Shown here: positions 1 through 7,429 of the stretch, in pieces | Layout of the letters: the number at the start of each line of letters is the position of its first letter | Numbering within the stretch: the first letter of the stretch is position 1 | DNA from: Pusillimonas sp. UBA6240 | GTDB taxonomy: Bacteria; Pseudomonadota; Gammaproteobacteria; Burkholderiales; Burkholderiaceae_B | Assembly (NCBI GenBank): GCA_002441445.1 | Contig: DJWC01000162.1 | Location: forward strand, 1-37,774 | Reading direction: 5' to 3' | Length of the DNA stretch: 37,774 nt | Translations under genes and position numbers: made by a program | The notes under the pieces: generated by a model | The model's database searches: none | Seen by the model: the letters and a program-made list of their open reading frames with translations, nothing else | What the model was told of the DNA's origin: nothing

Positions 1-96
1 CGCGAACGCATACGCCAGATCGAGGCCAAGGCCTTGCGCAAGCTGCGCCACCCCAGCCGCGCGGACAAGCTCAAGAGCTTCCTGGAAGGCCAATAG
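1..96 (+). CDS. rpoD: RNA polymerase primary sigma factor RpoD, C-terminal fragment
   Basis: The window opens inside this gene; only the last 31 codons and the TAG stop are present. The peptide begins RERIRQIEAKALRKLRHPSR and ends FLEGQ, which is the end of region 4.2 of sigma70, the helix-turn-helix that contacts the -35 element. The RERIRQIEAKALRKLRHPSR stretch is nearly invariant in primary sigma factors and separates RpoD from alternative sigmas. The gene is truncated by the window edge, not broken. It is the chromosomal anchor for the lower-GC block that follows directly. Confidence 0.95.
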   Translation, partial: RERIRQIEAKALRKLRHPSRADKLKSFLEGQ

Positions 97-110
97 CACC
101 GTGGTTCTTC

Positions 111-141
111 CTGTGGCTGGTCGTGGTCCGGCCTGCCACAG
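111..141 (+). terminator. Possible weak terminator after rpoD
   Basis: CTGTGGC (111-117) can pair with GCCACAG (135-141) about 15 bases after the rpoD stop. The loop is 17 nt and only a short A-rich stretch, no T-run, follows. It is therefore a poor intrinsic terminator and may only be a processing or pausing hairpin. Confidence 0.3.
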
Positions 142-173
142 CGGCGAAAAATGCTATCTCTGTGGATCGCTGG

Positions 174-212
174 ACAGCCCCCTGAAATTATTATTCAACT
201 TCAGAGGGCTGT
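174..212. repeat. Imperfect 13-bp inverted repeat (stem-loop) behind rpoD
   Basis: The left arm is ACAGCCCCCTGAA (174-186) and the right arm TTCAGAGGGCTGT (200-212). They are complementary at 12 of 13 positions around an A/T-rich 13-nt loop. No T-run follows either arm. It lies in the 233-base stretch (97-329) between rpoD and the first gene, where I see no credible coding sequence, only short unrecognised ORFs. It could be the relic of a mobile-element end, a REP-like element or a shared transcription-end hairpin. Confidence 0.5.
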
Positions 213-329
213 TCCATTTACAAAGCGGATCTGGATACAGCCAGTGTGCGTGAGCTACCGCCGTTGCGAAAACGCGGGCTGCTGGCAACCAGCGTTTACC
301 GTGGACTTGTGCCAGCTGCTGAACGAGCA

Positions 330-1190
330 TCACGTACCGGAATCGACTACTGCAACACCCCCATCCAATACGAGATGCTTATGCTCGTCCGATCTGCACT
401 GAAAAACCCAGCAGGTTTCTTCTCGCCATAATTCAATGCATAGTGTCTCGCCTGGGTAGACAATACCCGCATATCGAGCGGAGATCCGGCGCAGTTGGCC
501 AGGATCTCCTGCACAAGCTATTTTAATAATCAGGAAAGACACGATGCCTAAGGAGCATAGACCGTGAAGGATGGGACGCTTAAACCCGGCTTCCTGGGCA
601 ACCGCCGGATCGACATGCAGAAGGTTCGCATCGCCAGATAATCGATAGATGAGTGCTTGCGCTCTGGTTGTAGCCCATTTCTCCTGGAAATCAGCAGGCC
701 GTTCAGGAATACGCTCGGCAGTCCGACCCGGTGGCGGCGGGCCTTCAAAGCCACCGTTACCTCGAGCAAGGGCACGAGCGCGCATACGGGATAGAAGCTT
801 ACCGGAGGCAACATCCGTCAGGTCACGCTCCCAGTGTATTAACGCACCTTTTTCCCGCCCGCGATCAAATACATCTGTTACTCGAACTTGAGAGATTACA
901 GTGCCCGCTGTCGGCAACTCGTGAAAGATTTCCAGATCATGCGATAAGGCAACGAGATGCTTGCCGTCTATATAACTATCAGGCTCCCACATCCAGGCAG
1001 CAGGTGATCCCAGCGTAGCGGCGAAAGTCGGGACGCTCAGCAAGCCATTTTCGTAAACGAAACGGAGATGCAGGGGGTCTGCAGGCTCATTTCCAATCCC
1101 TATACCCAATGCGTAGAGCATGGTGTCGCGCGTGGTGTAGGACTGCGTTGTAGCGGGAAACTGGCGAAAAGGCAGCTGCGCGATAGACAT
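330..1190 (-). CDS. MaoC-like (R)-specific enoyl-CoA hydratase (hydratase 2 type)
   Basis: A 286-residue double hot-dog protein predicted to hydrate trans-2-enoyl-CoA to (R)-3-hydroxyacyl-CoA in the cytoplasm. An N-terminal MaoC-like half (about 1-140; TTRDTMLYALGIG near 20) is followed by a C-terminal catalytic half. That half carries the hydratase 2 signature YRLSGDANLLHVDP (about 183-196), with the catalytic Asp and His present. The usual N-P-L-H is N-L-L-H here, a conservative departure. GFKRPILHGL follows, as in the MFE-2 family. The start is supported by alignment of the N-terminus; no strong ribosome site is visible. It is the last gene of a leftward unit, 28 bases after the CoA-transferase. 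Substrate unknown; a mesaconyl-C4-CoA-type hydratase is an alternative. Confidence 0.85.
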   Translation of the reverse strand: MSIAQLPFRQFPATTQSYTTRDTMLYALGIGIGNEPADPLHLRFVYENGLLSVPTFAATLGSPAAWMWEPDSYIDGKHLVALSHDLEIFHELPTAGTVISQVRVTDVFDRGREKGALIHWERDLTDVASGKLLSRMRARALARGNGGFEGPPPPGRTAERIPERPADFQEKWATTRAQALIYRLSGDANLLHVDPAVAQEAGFKRPILHGLCSLGIVSFLIIKIACAGDPGQLRRISARYAGIVYPGETLCIELWREETCWVFQCRSDEHKHLVLDGGVAVVDSGT

Positions 1191-1218
1191 CGGGAATTAC
1201 ACTGGCGCATGGAAGCGG

Positions 1219-2403
1219 CTAAGCGACGAGCTGTGCAATATCAGTATCTGCATATCCAAGCTGCTCTAGTATTTGACGGGTATGCTCACCGAGCAAAGGA
1301 GGGGCGCTTCGGACCGATCCCGGCGATGCTGAAAATTTCGTTGGAATGTCCGGCATCACAAGCTCCCCTTCACTTGGAGATGCAACCACTTTAAAGAAAT
1401 CTGTTTCTTCAAGATGCGGATCGCACCGCATGTCGTCCAGCGTATGGGCTGGACTCGCGGGGATGTCAGCACTTTCAAAACCAGCAAGCCAGTCGGCGCG
1501 GCTTTTGGCTTCCAAGCGACTTTCAACTATTGCATACAGCTCTTCGATATGGTTCATTCGACTGCCGATTGTTTTAAATCTCGCGTCGTCTTTGAGTGCT
1601 GGCACCCCTAGCAGTGTAAACAGCCGGTGCCATTGGGCATCGGTGTTGGCGATCAAGCAAATTGGGCCATCTTTTGTTTTCAAGGGCCGATGATAAGTAT
1701 TGAACACGCGGTGGTAGCCTAACGAAGGCGCTTGTTCCCCTTGCGCGGGCATAAAAACCGCATCCGCCATATGTTCCAGAAGATTGAAGGCAACAGTGGC
1801 TTCGAGCATGGGTACGGCAACAGCCTGGCCCTTGCCTGTCCGCTCTCGATGAAATAATGCTGTCGTAATCGCGGAGTACAAGAATGTGCCGCAAAGCTTG
1901 TCGGCAAATAACATGGGCATGTACATGCTCTGGCCAGACATCTTTTCATTGATGCCGACCACTCCGCTAAGCCCCTGGATAATGTCATCGTAAGCCGGCC
2001 GATCAAAATATCGTCCGCCCGCTCCAAACCCCTGCGCAGATGCGTAAATAAGCCGGGGATACCTTGATGCTAGCCTATCGTAGTCCAGACCCAGCTTTTT
2101 CAATGCGCTCAGCCGCATGTTGTGCACCAAAACGTCTGCGGTTGACAACAGCCTGTGCAATGCTTCCATAGCGAGAGACTGTTTGAGATCGAGCACTACA
2201 CTCATCTTGTTGCGATTCAAGTTAAGGAAAAATGAGCCCATACAGGCGCTCTTTCTTTTACCTATCAGCCTGGTTGGATCTCCTGCGGGAGGCTCGATTT
2301 TTATGACTTCTGCGCCCATGTCGCCCAGCATCTGGCTGGCCACCGGACCGAACACAAAATTGGATAAATCGACTACCCGTATTCCTGACAGGGCGCCTTG
2401 CAT
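1219..2403 (-). CDS. CaiB/BaiF family (class III) CoA-transferase
   Basis: A 394-residue protein that moves CoA from an acyl-CoA donor to a free carboxylate, activating the substrate without ATP. The family opening GIRVVDLSNFVFGP is at about 7-20. The catalytic aspartate that forms the acyl anhydride is predicted at Asp168 in the sequence LFADKLCG. The family motif RTGKGQAV follows. I chose the ATG at 2401-2403 because AAAGGAG lies 7 bases upstream; an in-frame ATG 24 bases earlier would put the ribosome site inside the gene. It sits between the acyl-CoA dehydrogenase (48 bases upstream) and the MaoC hydratase in one leftward operon. The acid it activates cannot be read from sequence. Confidence 0.88.
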   Translation of the reverse strand: MQGALSGIRVVDLSNFVFGPVASQMLGDMGAEVIKIEPPAGDPTRLIGKRKSACMGSFFLNLNRNKMSVVLDLKQSLAMEALHRLLSTADVLVHNMRLSALKKLGLDYDRLASRYPRLIYASAQGFGAGGRYFDRPAYDDIIQGLSGVVGINEKMSGQSMYMPMLFADKLCGTFLYSAITTALFHRERTGKGQAVAVPMLEATVAFNLLEHMADAVFMPAQGEQAPSLGYHRVFNTYHRPLKTKDGPICLIANTDAQWHRLFTLLGVPALKDDARFKTIGSRMNHIEELYAIVESRLEAKSRADWLAGFESADIPASPAHTLDDMRCDPHLEETDFFKVVASPSEGELVMPDIPTKFSASPGSVRSAPPLLGEHTRQILEQLGYADTDIAQLVA

Positions 2404-2451
2404 TCTGTTTTCTCCTTTCATCATCACTGGGCTGTGGCACTGTGGCGTCGC

Positions 2452-3672
2452 TCAATCCTGCTGCGAGAGTCTCAGGCGCGCCTGTTTAACAATATCGCCG
2501 CCAATAATGAGGCGCTGAACTTCTGTTGCGCCCTCGTAGATTCGCAAAGCACGTATTTCTCTATAAAGGCGTTCCACAGTGGATCCCGAGAGCACGCCGG
2601 AGGCGCCCCATATTTGTACGGCCGAATCAATGACGCGCTGCGCCTCTTCAGTTGATGTCATCTTCGCCATGGCTGCTTCTCGGGTAATGTTTGAGCCTCT
2701 GTCCTTGCTCCAGGCTGCCCGATAGACTAATAGCGCCGAGCTATCGATTGCTGTCGCCATGTCGGCCAAAGTAGAGCGGGCTATTTGCGTATCTGATAGA
2801 TGGCCGCCAAACATGGAACGAGATATCGCCCTTTGCACGGCTTCATCGTAAGCTTTTCTTGCAAAGCCCAATGCGGCTGCGCCAACTGACGTCCGGAATA
2901 TATCAAGAGTGCGCATAGCAAGTTTGAAGCCGTCGCCCAGAGTGCCGATCAAATTGGACGCGGGCACTTTGCACCGATCGAAACGCAAGAGCGCTAAAGG
3001 ATGGGGCGCAATGACATCTAATCTTTCTGCGATCTGCAGACCGGGTGTTCCAGCCTCAACCACAATCGCTGATATACCGGAGGAGCGGCTGGAGCCTGGC
3101 TCACGTGCGAAAACCACATAAAAGTCTGCAATGCCGCCGTTGGAAATCCATGTTTTCTCGCCGTTAAGAATGAAATGGTCGTTCTCTTTCTGGACGGTGC
3201 ACTGCATGCCCGAGACATCGGAACCCGCAAGAGGTTCAGATAAAGCGAACGCGGCGATGGCCTCTCCGGATGACACTCTGTTCAAAAATCTTGCCTTGAG
3301 TGCAGTATTGCCCGCCAACGAAATTGCTCCGGAGCCTAGACCCTGCATGGCAAAGGCGAAGTCAGCCAACCCGCAGTATTGAGCGAGGGTCTCGCGTATT
3401 AGTCCAACGGCACGCGTATCGATGCTTGCCATGCCCTGCGGTCCCTCCTTGGGTACGCAATGATGCAGTAGTCCTGCCGCACCCAGGCGTTTAACCAATA
3501 GTTGACATGTTTTGTCAACGTCAGCGGTACTGGCATGCGGTGGCAGCTCAATATCTGAAAGGTTGTTTTGCGCCCATTGGTGAACATGACGCGCCATGTC
3601 TCGGTGCTCATCATCAAAGAACGGCCAGTCAAGGTAAGCAAGGTCAGGCTGGTAGGTCGCCGCGCGCATCAT
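2452..3672 (-). CDS. Acyl-CoA dehydrogenase
   Basis: A 406-residue FAD flavoprotein that should introduce a 2,3 double bond into an acyl-CoA and pass electrons to ETF. Visible motifs are FALSEPLAGSDVSGMQ and WISNGGIADFYVVFAR (central beta domain, FAD/substrate contacts). The C-terminal RIYEGATEVQRLIIGGDIV contains the expected catalytic base Glu380. Family length is normal (about 380-410). It is the first gene of the leftward arm; its start is about 30 bases from the divergent promoter/operator, and no strong Shine-Dalgarno is visible before the tandem ATG codons. Glutaryl-CoA or methylsuccinyl-CoA dehydrogenase relatives are possible; substrate unassigned. Confidence 0.9.
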   Translation of the reverse strand: MMRAATYQPDLAYLDWPFFDDEHRDMARHVHQWAQNNLSDIELPPHASTADVDKTCQLLVKRLGAAGLLHHCVPKEGPQGMASIDTRAVGLIRETLAQYCGLADFAFAMQGLGSGAISLAGNTALKARFLNRVSSGEAIAAFALSEPLAGSDVSGMQCTVQKENDHFILNGEKTWISNGGIADFYVVFAREPGSSRSSGISAIVVEAGTPGLQIAERLDVIAPHPLALLRFDRCKVPASNLIGTLGDGFKLAMRTLDIFRTSVGAAALGFARKAYDEAVQRAISRSMFGGHLSDTQIARSTLADMATAIDSSALLVYRAAWSKDRGSNITREAAMAKMTSTEEAQRVIDSAVQIWGASGVLSGSTVERLYREIRALRIYEGATEVQRLIIGGDIVKQARLRLSQQD

Positions 3673-3696
3673 GGTGAGTTCTCAAGTTTGGTGATG

Positions 3697-3732
3697 TTGA
3701 CAAATAATACTACGCAGCAGTATTATTATCAA
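3697..3732. promoter_or_regulatory. Overlapping face-to-face divergent promoters
   Basis: Rightward: TTGACA (3697-3702), 18-base spacer, TATTAT (3721-3726), pointing to the CoA-transferase at 3818. Leftward: TTGATA (complement of 3727-3732), 17-base spacer, TATTAT (complement of 3704-3709), pointing to the acyl-CoA dehydrogenase at 3672. The two promoters occupy the same 36 bases on opposite strands, so polymerase should be able to use only one at a time. Boxes are read directly from sequence; use is inferred. Confidence 0.7.
3703..3727. promoter_or_regulatory. Perfect palindrome, likely operator of the local TetR regulator
   Basis: AATAATACT (3703-3711) and AGTATTATT (3719-3727) are exact complements around a 7-base spacer (ACGCAGC). 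The palindrome lies inside both divergent promoters and covers both -10 boxes, so a bound repressor would silence both arms. The TetR-family gene at 4986 is the only local candidate. TetR-type operators are typically palindromes of this size; the pairing of protein and site is inference. Confidence 0.7.
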
Positions 3733-3817
3733 CAACTAGCCCGCTCAACTTTCTTTCGGCCTCGAAACAATCGTCCACAGAGTCGGTAAGTTGCATAATT
3801 TCCCATAGGAAGCGCAT

Positions 3818-4978
3818 ATGAGTTTGCCTTTATCAGGATTGCTGGTTGTGGCCGTTGAACAAGCCGCAGCTGCTCCGTATGCATCGTCACGCCTTGCTGA
3901 TGCGGGCGCGCGCGTGATCAAGATTGAGCGCCCCGAAGGCGATTTCGCTCGAGGCTATGATCACGCTGTCCATGGAGAAAGCACTTATTTTGTGTGGCTC
4001 AATCGCGGGAAGGAGTCCATAACTCTTGATTTCAGCGAGCCCGAAGATGCGAAATTTCTTCAAAAACTGATCGCTAAGGCCGACGTATTCATTCAAAATC
4101 TTGGCCCTGGTGCAGCCAGGCGTGCTGGTTTTGACTGGGAAACGCTTCGTGCCAGGTATCCCCGGCTTATTACTTGTGACATCACGGGATATGGAGAAAC
4201 CGGCCCTCTGGCTGACATGCGTGCTTACGATTTGCTCGTGCAGGCGGAAAGCGGTATTGCATCTGTTACAGGGACTCCAGAAGCCCCCGGTCGTATTGGC
4301 ATTTCTGCTTGCGACATAGGTACTGGTATGTATGCGCACGCTGCCATTCTTGAGGCGCTATTAAAACGCAGCGTCACTGGAGAAGGCAGCGCTATTCATG
4401 TTTCGCTTTTTGAGTCGATGTGCGATTGGATGGCCATACCTTTACTGCATTACGATTATGGAAACACCATTTGGCCAAGGGTAGGGTTAGCACACCCCAC
4501 TATTGCGCCCTACGGCGCATTCCCTGTCGGCGGTGCTCACGGGCACGCCTCAATCATCCTCCTTGGCATACAGAATGACGGTGAATGGCGCAGGTTTGCA
4601 GCGGAAGTACTGAAACGCAGCGAGCTGCTTGAGCGACCCGAGTTCGCTACCAATCAATTACGCGTCAAGAATCGCGAGTCTTTGAACCAGCTGATCACCG
4701 AATTCTTTGACACCATCGCCATTGACGAATTGCGTGATCGCTTGAGAAAGGCACGCGTCGCATTCTCGTCCGTCAACAGTATAGAAGATCTGTCCAGGCA
4801 TCCTCATTTGCGGCGGCAGTCTGTTGAGACGGCTGGAGGATTGGCCTATATCGTTGCGCCGCCTGCTACGTTCAGGGGAGAGCCCCGCGATTTAGGTCCA
4901 GTGCCTTCTATTGGACAACATAGCGAATCTATCCGTAACGAGTTCAGCTCGTCATCGGACGAACTTCCCGCCACATAA
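3818..4978 (+). CDS. CaiB/BaiF family (class III) CoA-transferase, second copy
   Basis: A 386-residue class III CoA-transferase heading the rightward arm. The N-terminal half shows ARVIKIERPEGD (about 31-42) and the conserved ITGYGETGPLADMRAYDLLVQA region (about 122-143). The predicted catalytic aspartate is Asp166 in ISACDIGTG. The ATG follows AGGAAG at a normal distance. It is clearly diverged from the other transferase at 1219-2403 rather than a recent duplicate, so the two may act on different acids, or one may activate the substrate and the other recycle CoA. The stop is 7 bases before the TetR start. Confidence 0.88.
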   Translation: MSLPLSGLLVVAVEQAAAAPYASSRLADAGARVIKIERPEGDFARGYDHAVHGESTYFVWLNRGKESITLDFSEPEDAKFLQKLIAKADVFIQNLGPGAARRAGFDWETLRARYPRLITCDITGYGETGPLADMRAYDLLVQAESGIASVTGTPEAPGRIGISACDIGTGMYAHAAILEALLKRSVTGEGSAIHVSLFESMCDWMAIPLLHYDYGNTIWPRVGLAHPTIAPYGAFPVGGAHGHASIILLGIQNDGEWRRFAAEVLKRSELLERPEFATNQLRVKNRESLNQLITEFFDTIAIDELRDRLRKARVAFSSVNSIEDLSRHPHLRRQSVETAGGLAYIVAPPATFRGEPRDLGPVPSIGQHSESIRNEFSSSSDELPAT

Positions 4979-4985
4979 GAATCTT

Positions 4986-5645
4986 ATGGCTCGAAAACGT
5001 CAAATTGGAACCCCTGCGGGGAATGAAAAGCAGCAGGCCATCCTGGATGCTGCTGCTGAAGTATTCATGCGGCTTGGCTTTGCCTCCACGTCGCTGGATG
5101 ATATCAGCGAGCAGTATGGCGCCACCAAAGGCATCATTTATTATCACTTCCGCAACAAAACCAACCTGTTCTTTGCGGTGCTGCATCGCGCGATGGAGCT
5201 TACCCGTTCAGCAATTGAACCAGAAGCATTGAGTGAAGGATCCGCGCGGGAGCGTCTTGCACGTATGGCCAATGCTCATGCGCATCTTATGATGGAGCAT
5301 CTGGCCTATTTACGCGTGTCCGGTTTAGGGGCCCAGCTTCATTTAAGCGGACGCACATCTGAAGCCGAACGTGAGCAGATGCGCGCAATTACCGAGATGC
5401 GGGACAAGAACGAGCAGCTATACATACAGGTCATTGATGAAGGAATAGCAAATAAGGAGTTTCGCACAGTAAACAGCAGGATTGCGGTCAAACCATTGCT
5501 GGGCGCACTGAACTGGACTTCTCGCTGGTACCGGCCGCGAGAAGGAGAGACCTATGAGGACAGAAATAAGCTGGCACGAGAGATCTCCGACTTTGTAGTC
5601 CATGCCTTCCTTCCGCAACCTTCCCGGAATGCTCATGAAGAATAA
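4986..5645 (+). CDS. TetR family transcriptional regulator
   Basis: A 219-residue repressor-type protein. The N-terminal helix-turn-helix spans about 16-62, including AILDAAAEVFMRLGF, TSLDDIS, ATKGIIYYHF and the closing NKTNLF, the canonical TetR_N layout. The rest is the helical ligand/dimer domain, where acyl-CoAs are common ligands in this family. The ATG at 4986 is preferred because a longer reading from 4911 would start inside the upstream gene and add 25 atypical residues. It is co-directional with its neighbours and overlaps the next gene. It probably binds the 3703-3727 palindrome and controls both arms. Confidence 0.88.
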   Translation: MARKRQIGTPAGNEKQQAILDAAAEVFMRLGFASTSLDDISEQYGATKGIIYYHFRNKTNLFFAVLHRAMELTRSAIEPEALSEGSARERLARMANAHAHLMMEHLAYLRVSGLGAQLHLSGRTSEAEREQMRAITEMRDKNEQLYIQVIDEGIANKEFRTVNSRIAVKPLLGALNWTSRWYRPREGETYEDRNKLAREISDFVVHAFLPQPSRNAHEE

Positions 5646-6393
5646 GATAATCGTTGAAAAAAGTGGGTATGTGACCACCATCGTCATCAACAGGCCTGAG
5701 GTCAAGAATGCCTTGGACAAAGACGCGACAGTTCAGTTGGCGGGCGCCATTCAGGATTTTGAGCAGGATGACGAAGCTCGCGTTGCCGTCCTATGTGGCG
5801 CAGGTGGCAGCTTTTGCGCCGGCGCCGACCTCAAGGAATTGGCGAGCGGTGTGAAATATGATGCATGGGCGGGCATCGATGGCCCTCTGGCACATCCGGC
5901 CAAAAAGCCGGTTATTGCTGCGATAGAAGGGCATGCATGCGCGGGTGGACTTGGGGTAGCGCTGTGGTGTGACCTTCGAGTCGCGGACGAGTCCGCATCA
6001 TTCGCTGTGCTCTCGAGGCGTTGGGGTGTGCCCATGAGCGATGGCACCACTGTACGGCTCCCTCGCATCATCGGCACTGGCAATGCGCTCGATATGCTAT
6101 TGTCCGCCCGAATCGTCTCTGCCAAAGAGGCCTTAGGCATGGGATTAATCACCCGGCTGGTACCTGCCGGAACGGTGCGCAATGCCGCCGAAGAGATTGC
6201 CAGATCCATTGCCAGGTTTCCGCAAACTGCCATGCGCTCAGACCGCGAGTCCGTATATAGACAGGCAGACTTATCTCTTATAGATGCTCTGGAGCTGGAA
6301 GCGCGGCTTGCTGAACGCGCCAAGGAGACAGAGGCCACCGCAGGGGCATCCCGCTTTGCGGCTGGTGCGGGGCGTCATGGGAGCATTTCATGA
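5635..6393 (+). CDS. Enoyl-CoA hydratase/isomerase (crotonase) family protein
   Basis: A 252-residue crotonase. Oxyanion-hole segments GSFCAGADLKEL (58-69) and EGHACAGGLGVAL (98-110) are present. Where rat mitochondrial hydratase has its two catalytic glutamates, this protein reads FAVLSRRWGVPMSDGTTVRL (about 123-142). The first Glu is absent and the second region is SDGT, typical of a distinct crotonase subgroup, so classical hydratase activity is not assured. I chose ATG 5635 because GGAA lies 8 bases upstream; it overlaps the tetR end by 11 bases, indicating translational coupling. ATG 5629 is an alternative start. Confidence 0.85.
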   Translation: MKNKIIVEKSGYVTTIVINRPEVKNALDKDATVQLAGAIQDFEQDDEARVAVLCGAGGSFCAGADLKELASGVKYDAWAGIDGPLAHPAKKPVIAAIEGHACAGGLGVALWCDLRVADESASFAVLSRRWGVPMSDGTTVRLPRIIGTGNALDMLLSARIVSAKEALGMGLITRLVPAGTVRNAAEEIARSIARFPQTAMRSDRESVYRQADLSLIDALELEARLAERAKETEATAGASRFAAGAGRHGSIS

Positions 6394-7385
6394 AAGCCGT
6401 TGTATGCGACGCATTTGGATTGGAGCATGCTTCGGTAAAAGAAGTGAGCTCACCCCCCATTTTTCCCGAAGGCGTTCGTATTGCGGTGCATTCGGCAGGA
6501 GTGAGTTTTGCCAACATACTGGTTATCGACGGGAAACATCAGAATAAATGGAGTCCGCCCTTTACGCCAGGAACGGAAGTAGCGGGCACCGTCATTGAGT
6601 GCGGGAATGAAACAAGTCATTTTCAGGCAGGCGATCGCGTTGTGGCCGGCGTTAAGACGGGCGGCTACGCGCAAGAGGTGGTTGCGACTGAGTCGAATGT
6701 TTTCAGGCTGCCTGATGCCGTTGATTTTGACGCAGCGGTGCAATTTCCGACCATTTACGCGACTGCCTATGGAGCATTGAAATGGAAAGCTGCCATCCAG
6801 CCTGGTGAGGTACTCCTGGTTCATGGCGCGGCAGGCGGCAGCGGCCTGGCTGCTGTCGAGATCGGCAAATTGCTTGGTGCGCGTGTCATGGCTACGGCCG
6901 GAAGCGACGCGAAAACCCATGCTGTCAAACAGCACGGCGCTGATTTGGCCTTGAATTACCGGAGGGTTGATTTCAGAGAAGCTGTGCTCCAGGCTACAGG
7001 AGGCAGAGGCGCAGACGTGATTTTTGATCCAGTCGGGGGAGAGACATTCCGCGCCTCATTGCGGTGCATCGCACCTGATGGTCGCATTATCCCTATGGGT
7101 TTCGCCAGCGGCGATATTCCCCAAATTCCTGCCAACATTGTGTTGGTAAAAAACATTACGGTGATAGGACTCTATTGGGGTTATTACATGGGCTGGGCGC
7201 GCCACGCTCCTCCTGAAGGAACCGATGCTCGCGTTCGGGCCGCCTTTGAAGAATTACTTGGATGGGCCGCAACAAAGAAACTGAATCCGGCTACCTACAA
7301 AATTTTTGATTTAGCTGACTTCGCTCAAGCCTTGCATACGCTTTCAGAAAGGGAAGTCATCGGGCGTGTCGTATTACGTCCATAA
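6390..7385 (+). CDS. Zinc-free MDR-family NAD(P)H:quinone oxidoreductase-like enzyme
   Basis: A 331-residue medium-chain dehydrogenase/reductase of the quinone-oxidoreductase branch. It has the GroES-like N-terminal half and a Rossmann motif LLVHGAAGGSGLAAVEIGK (about 142-160). The zinc ligands of alcohol dehydrogenases are not evident. The FTPGTEVAGTV motif (59-68) is typical. It could reduce a quinone, an enone or an enoyl-CoA. Its start overlaps the hydratase stop as ATGA, so it is translationally coupled. In this context, reduction of an unsaturated CoA or ketone intermediate is more plausible than quinone detoxification, but that is inference. Confidence 0.87.
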   Translation: MKAVVCDAFGLEHASVKEVSSPPIFPEGVRIAVHSAGVSFANILVIDGKHQNKWSPPFTPGTEVAGTVIECGNETSHFQAGDRVVAGVKTGGYAQEVVATESNVFRLPDAVDFDAAVQFPTIYATAYGALKWKAAIQPGEVLLVHGAAGGSGLAAVEIGKLLGARVMATAGSDAKTHAVKQHGADLALNYRRVDFREAVLQATGGRGADVIFDPVGGETFRASLRCIAPDGRIIPMGFASGDIPQIPANIVLVKNITVIGLYWGYYMGWARHAPPEGTDARVRAAFEELLGWAATKKLNPATYKIFDLADFAQALHTLSEREVIGRVVLRP

Positions 7386-7429
7386 GCAAATATTCCATTT
7401 TCTCGACACACTTATAAAGGAGACATTCA

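Noticed and set aside
97..329. Short plus-strand frames (for example 151-402 and 246-431) as a gene remnant
   Set aside because: No recognisable family, no ribosome site, and both run into the antisense of the MaoC gene. A decayed fragment cannot be excluded but is not supported.
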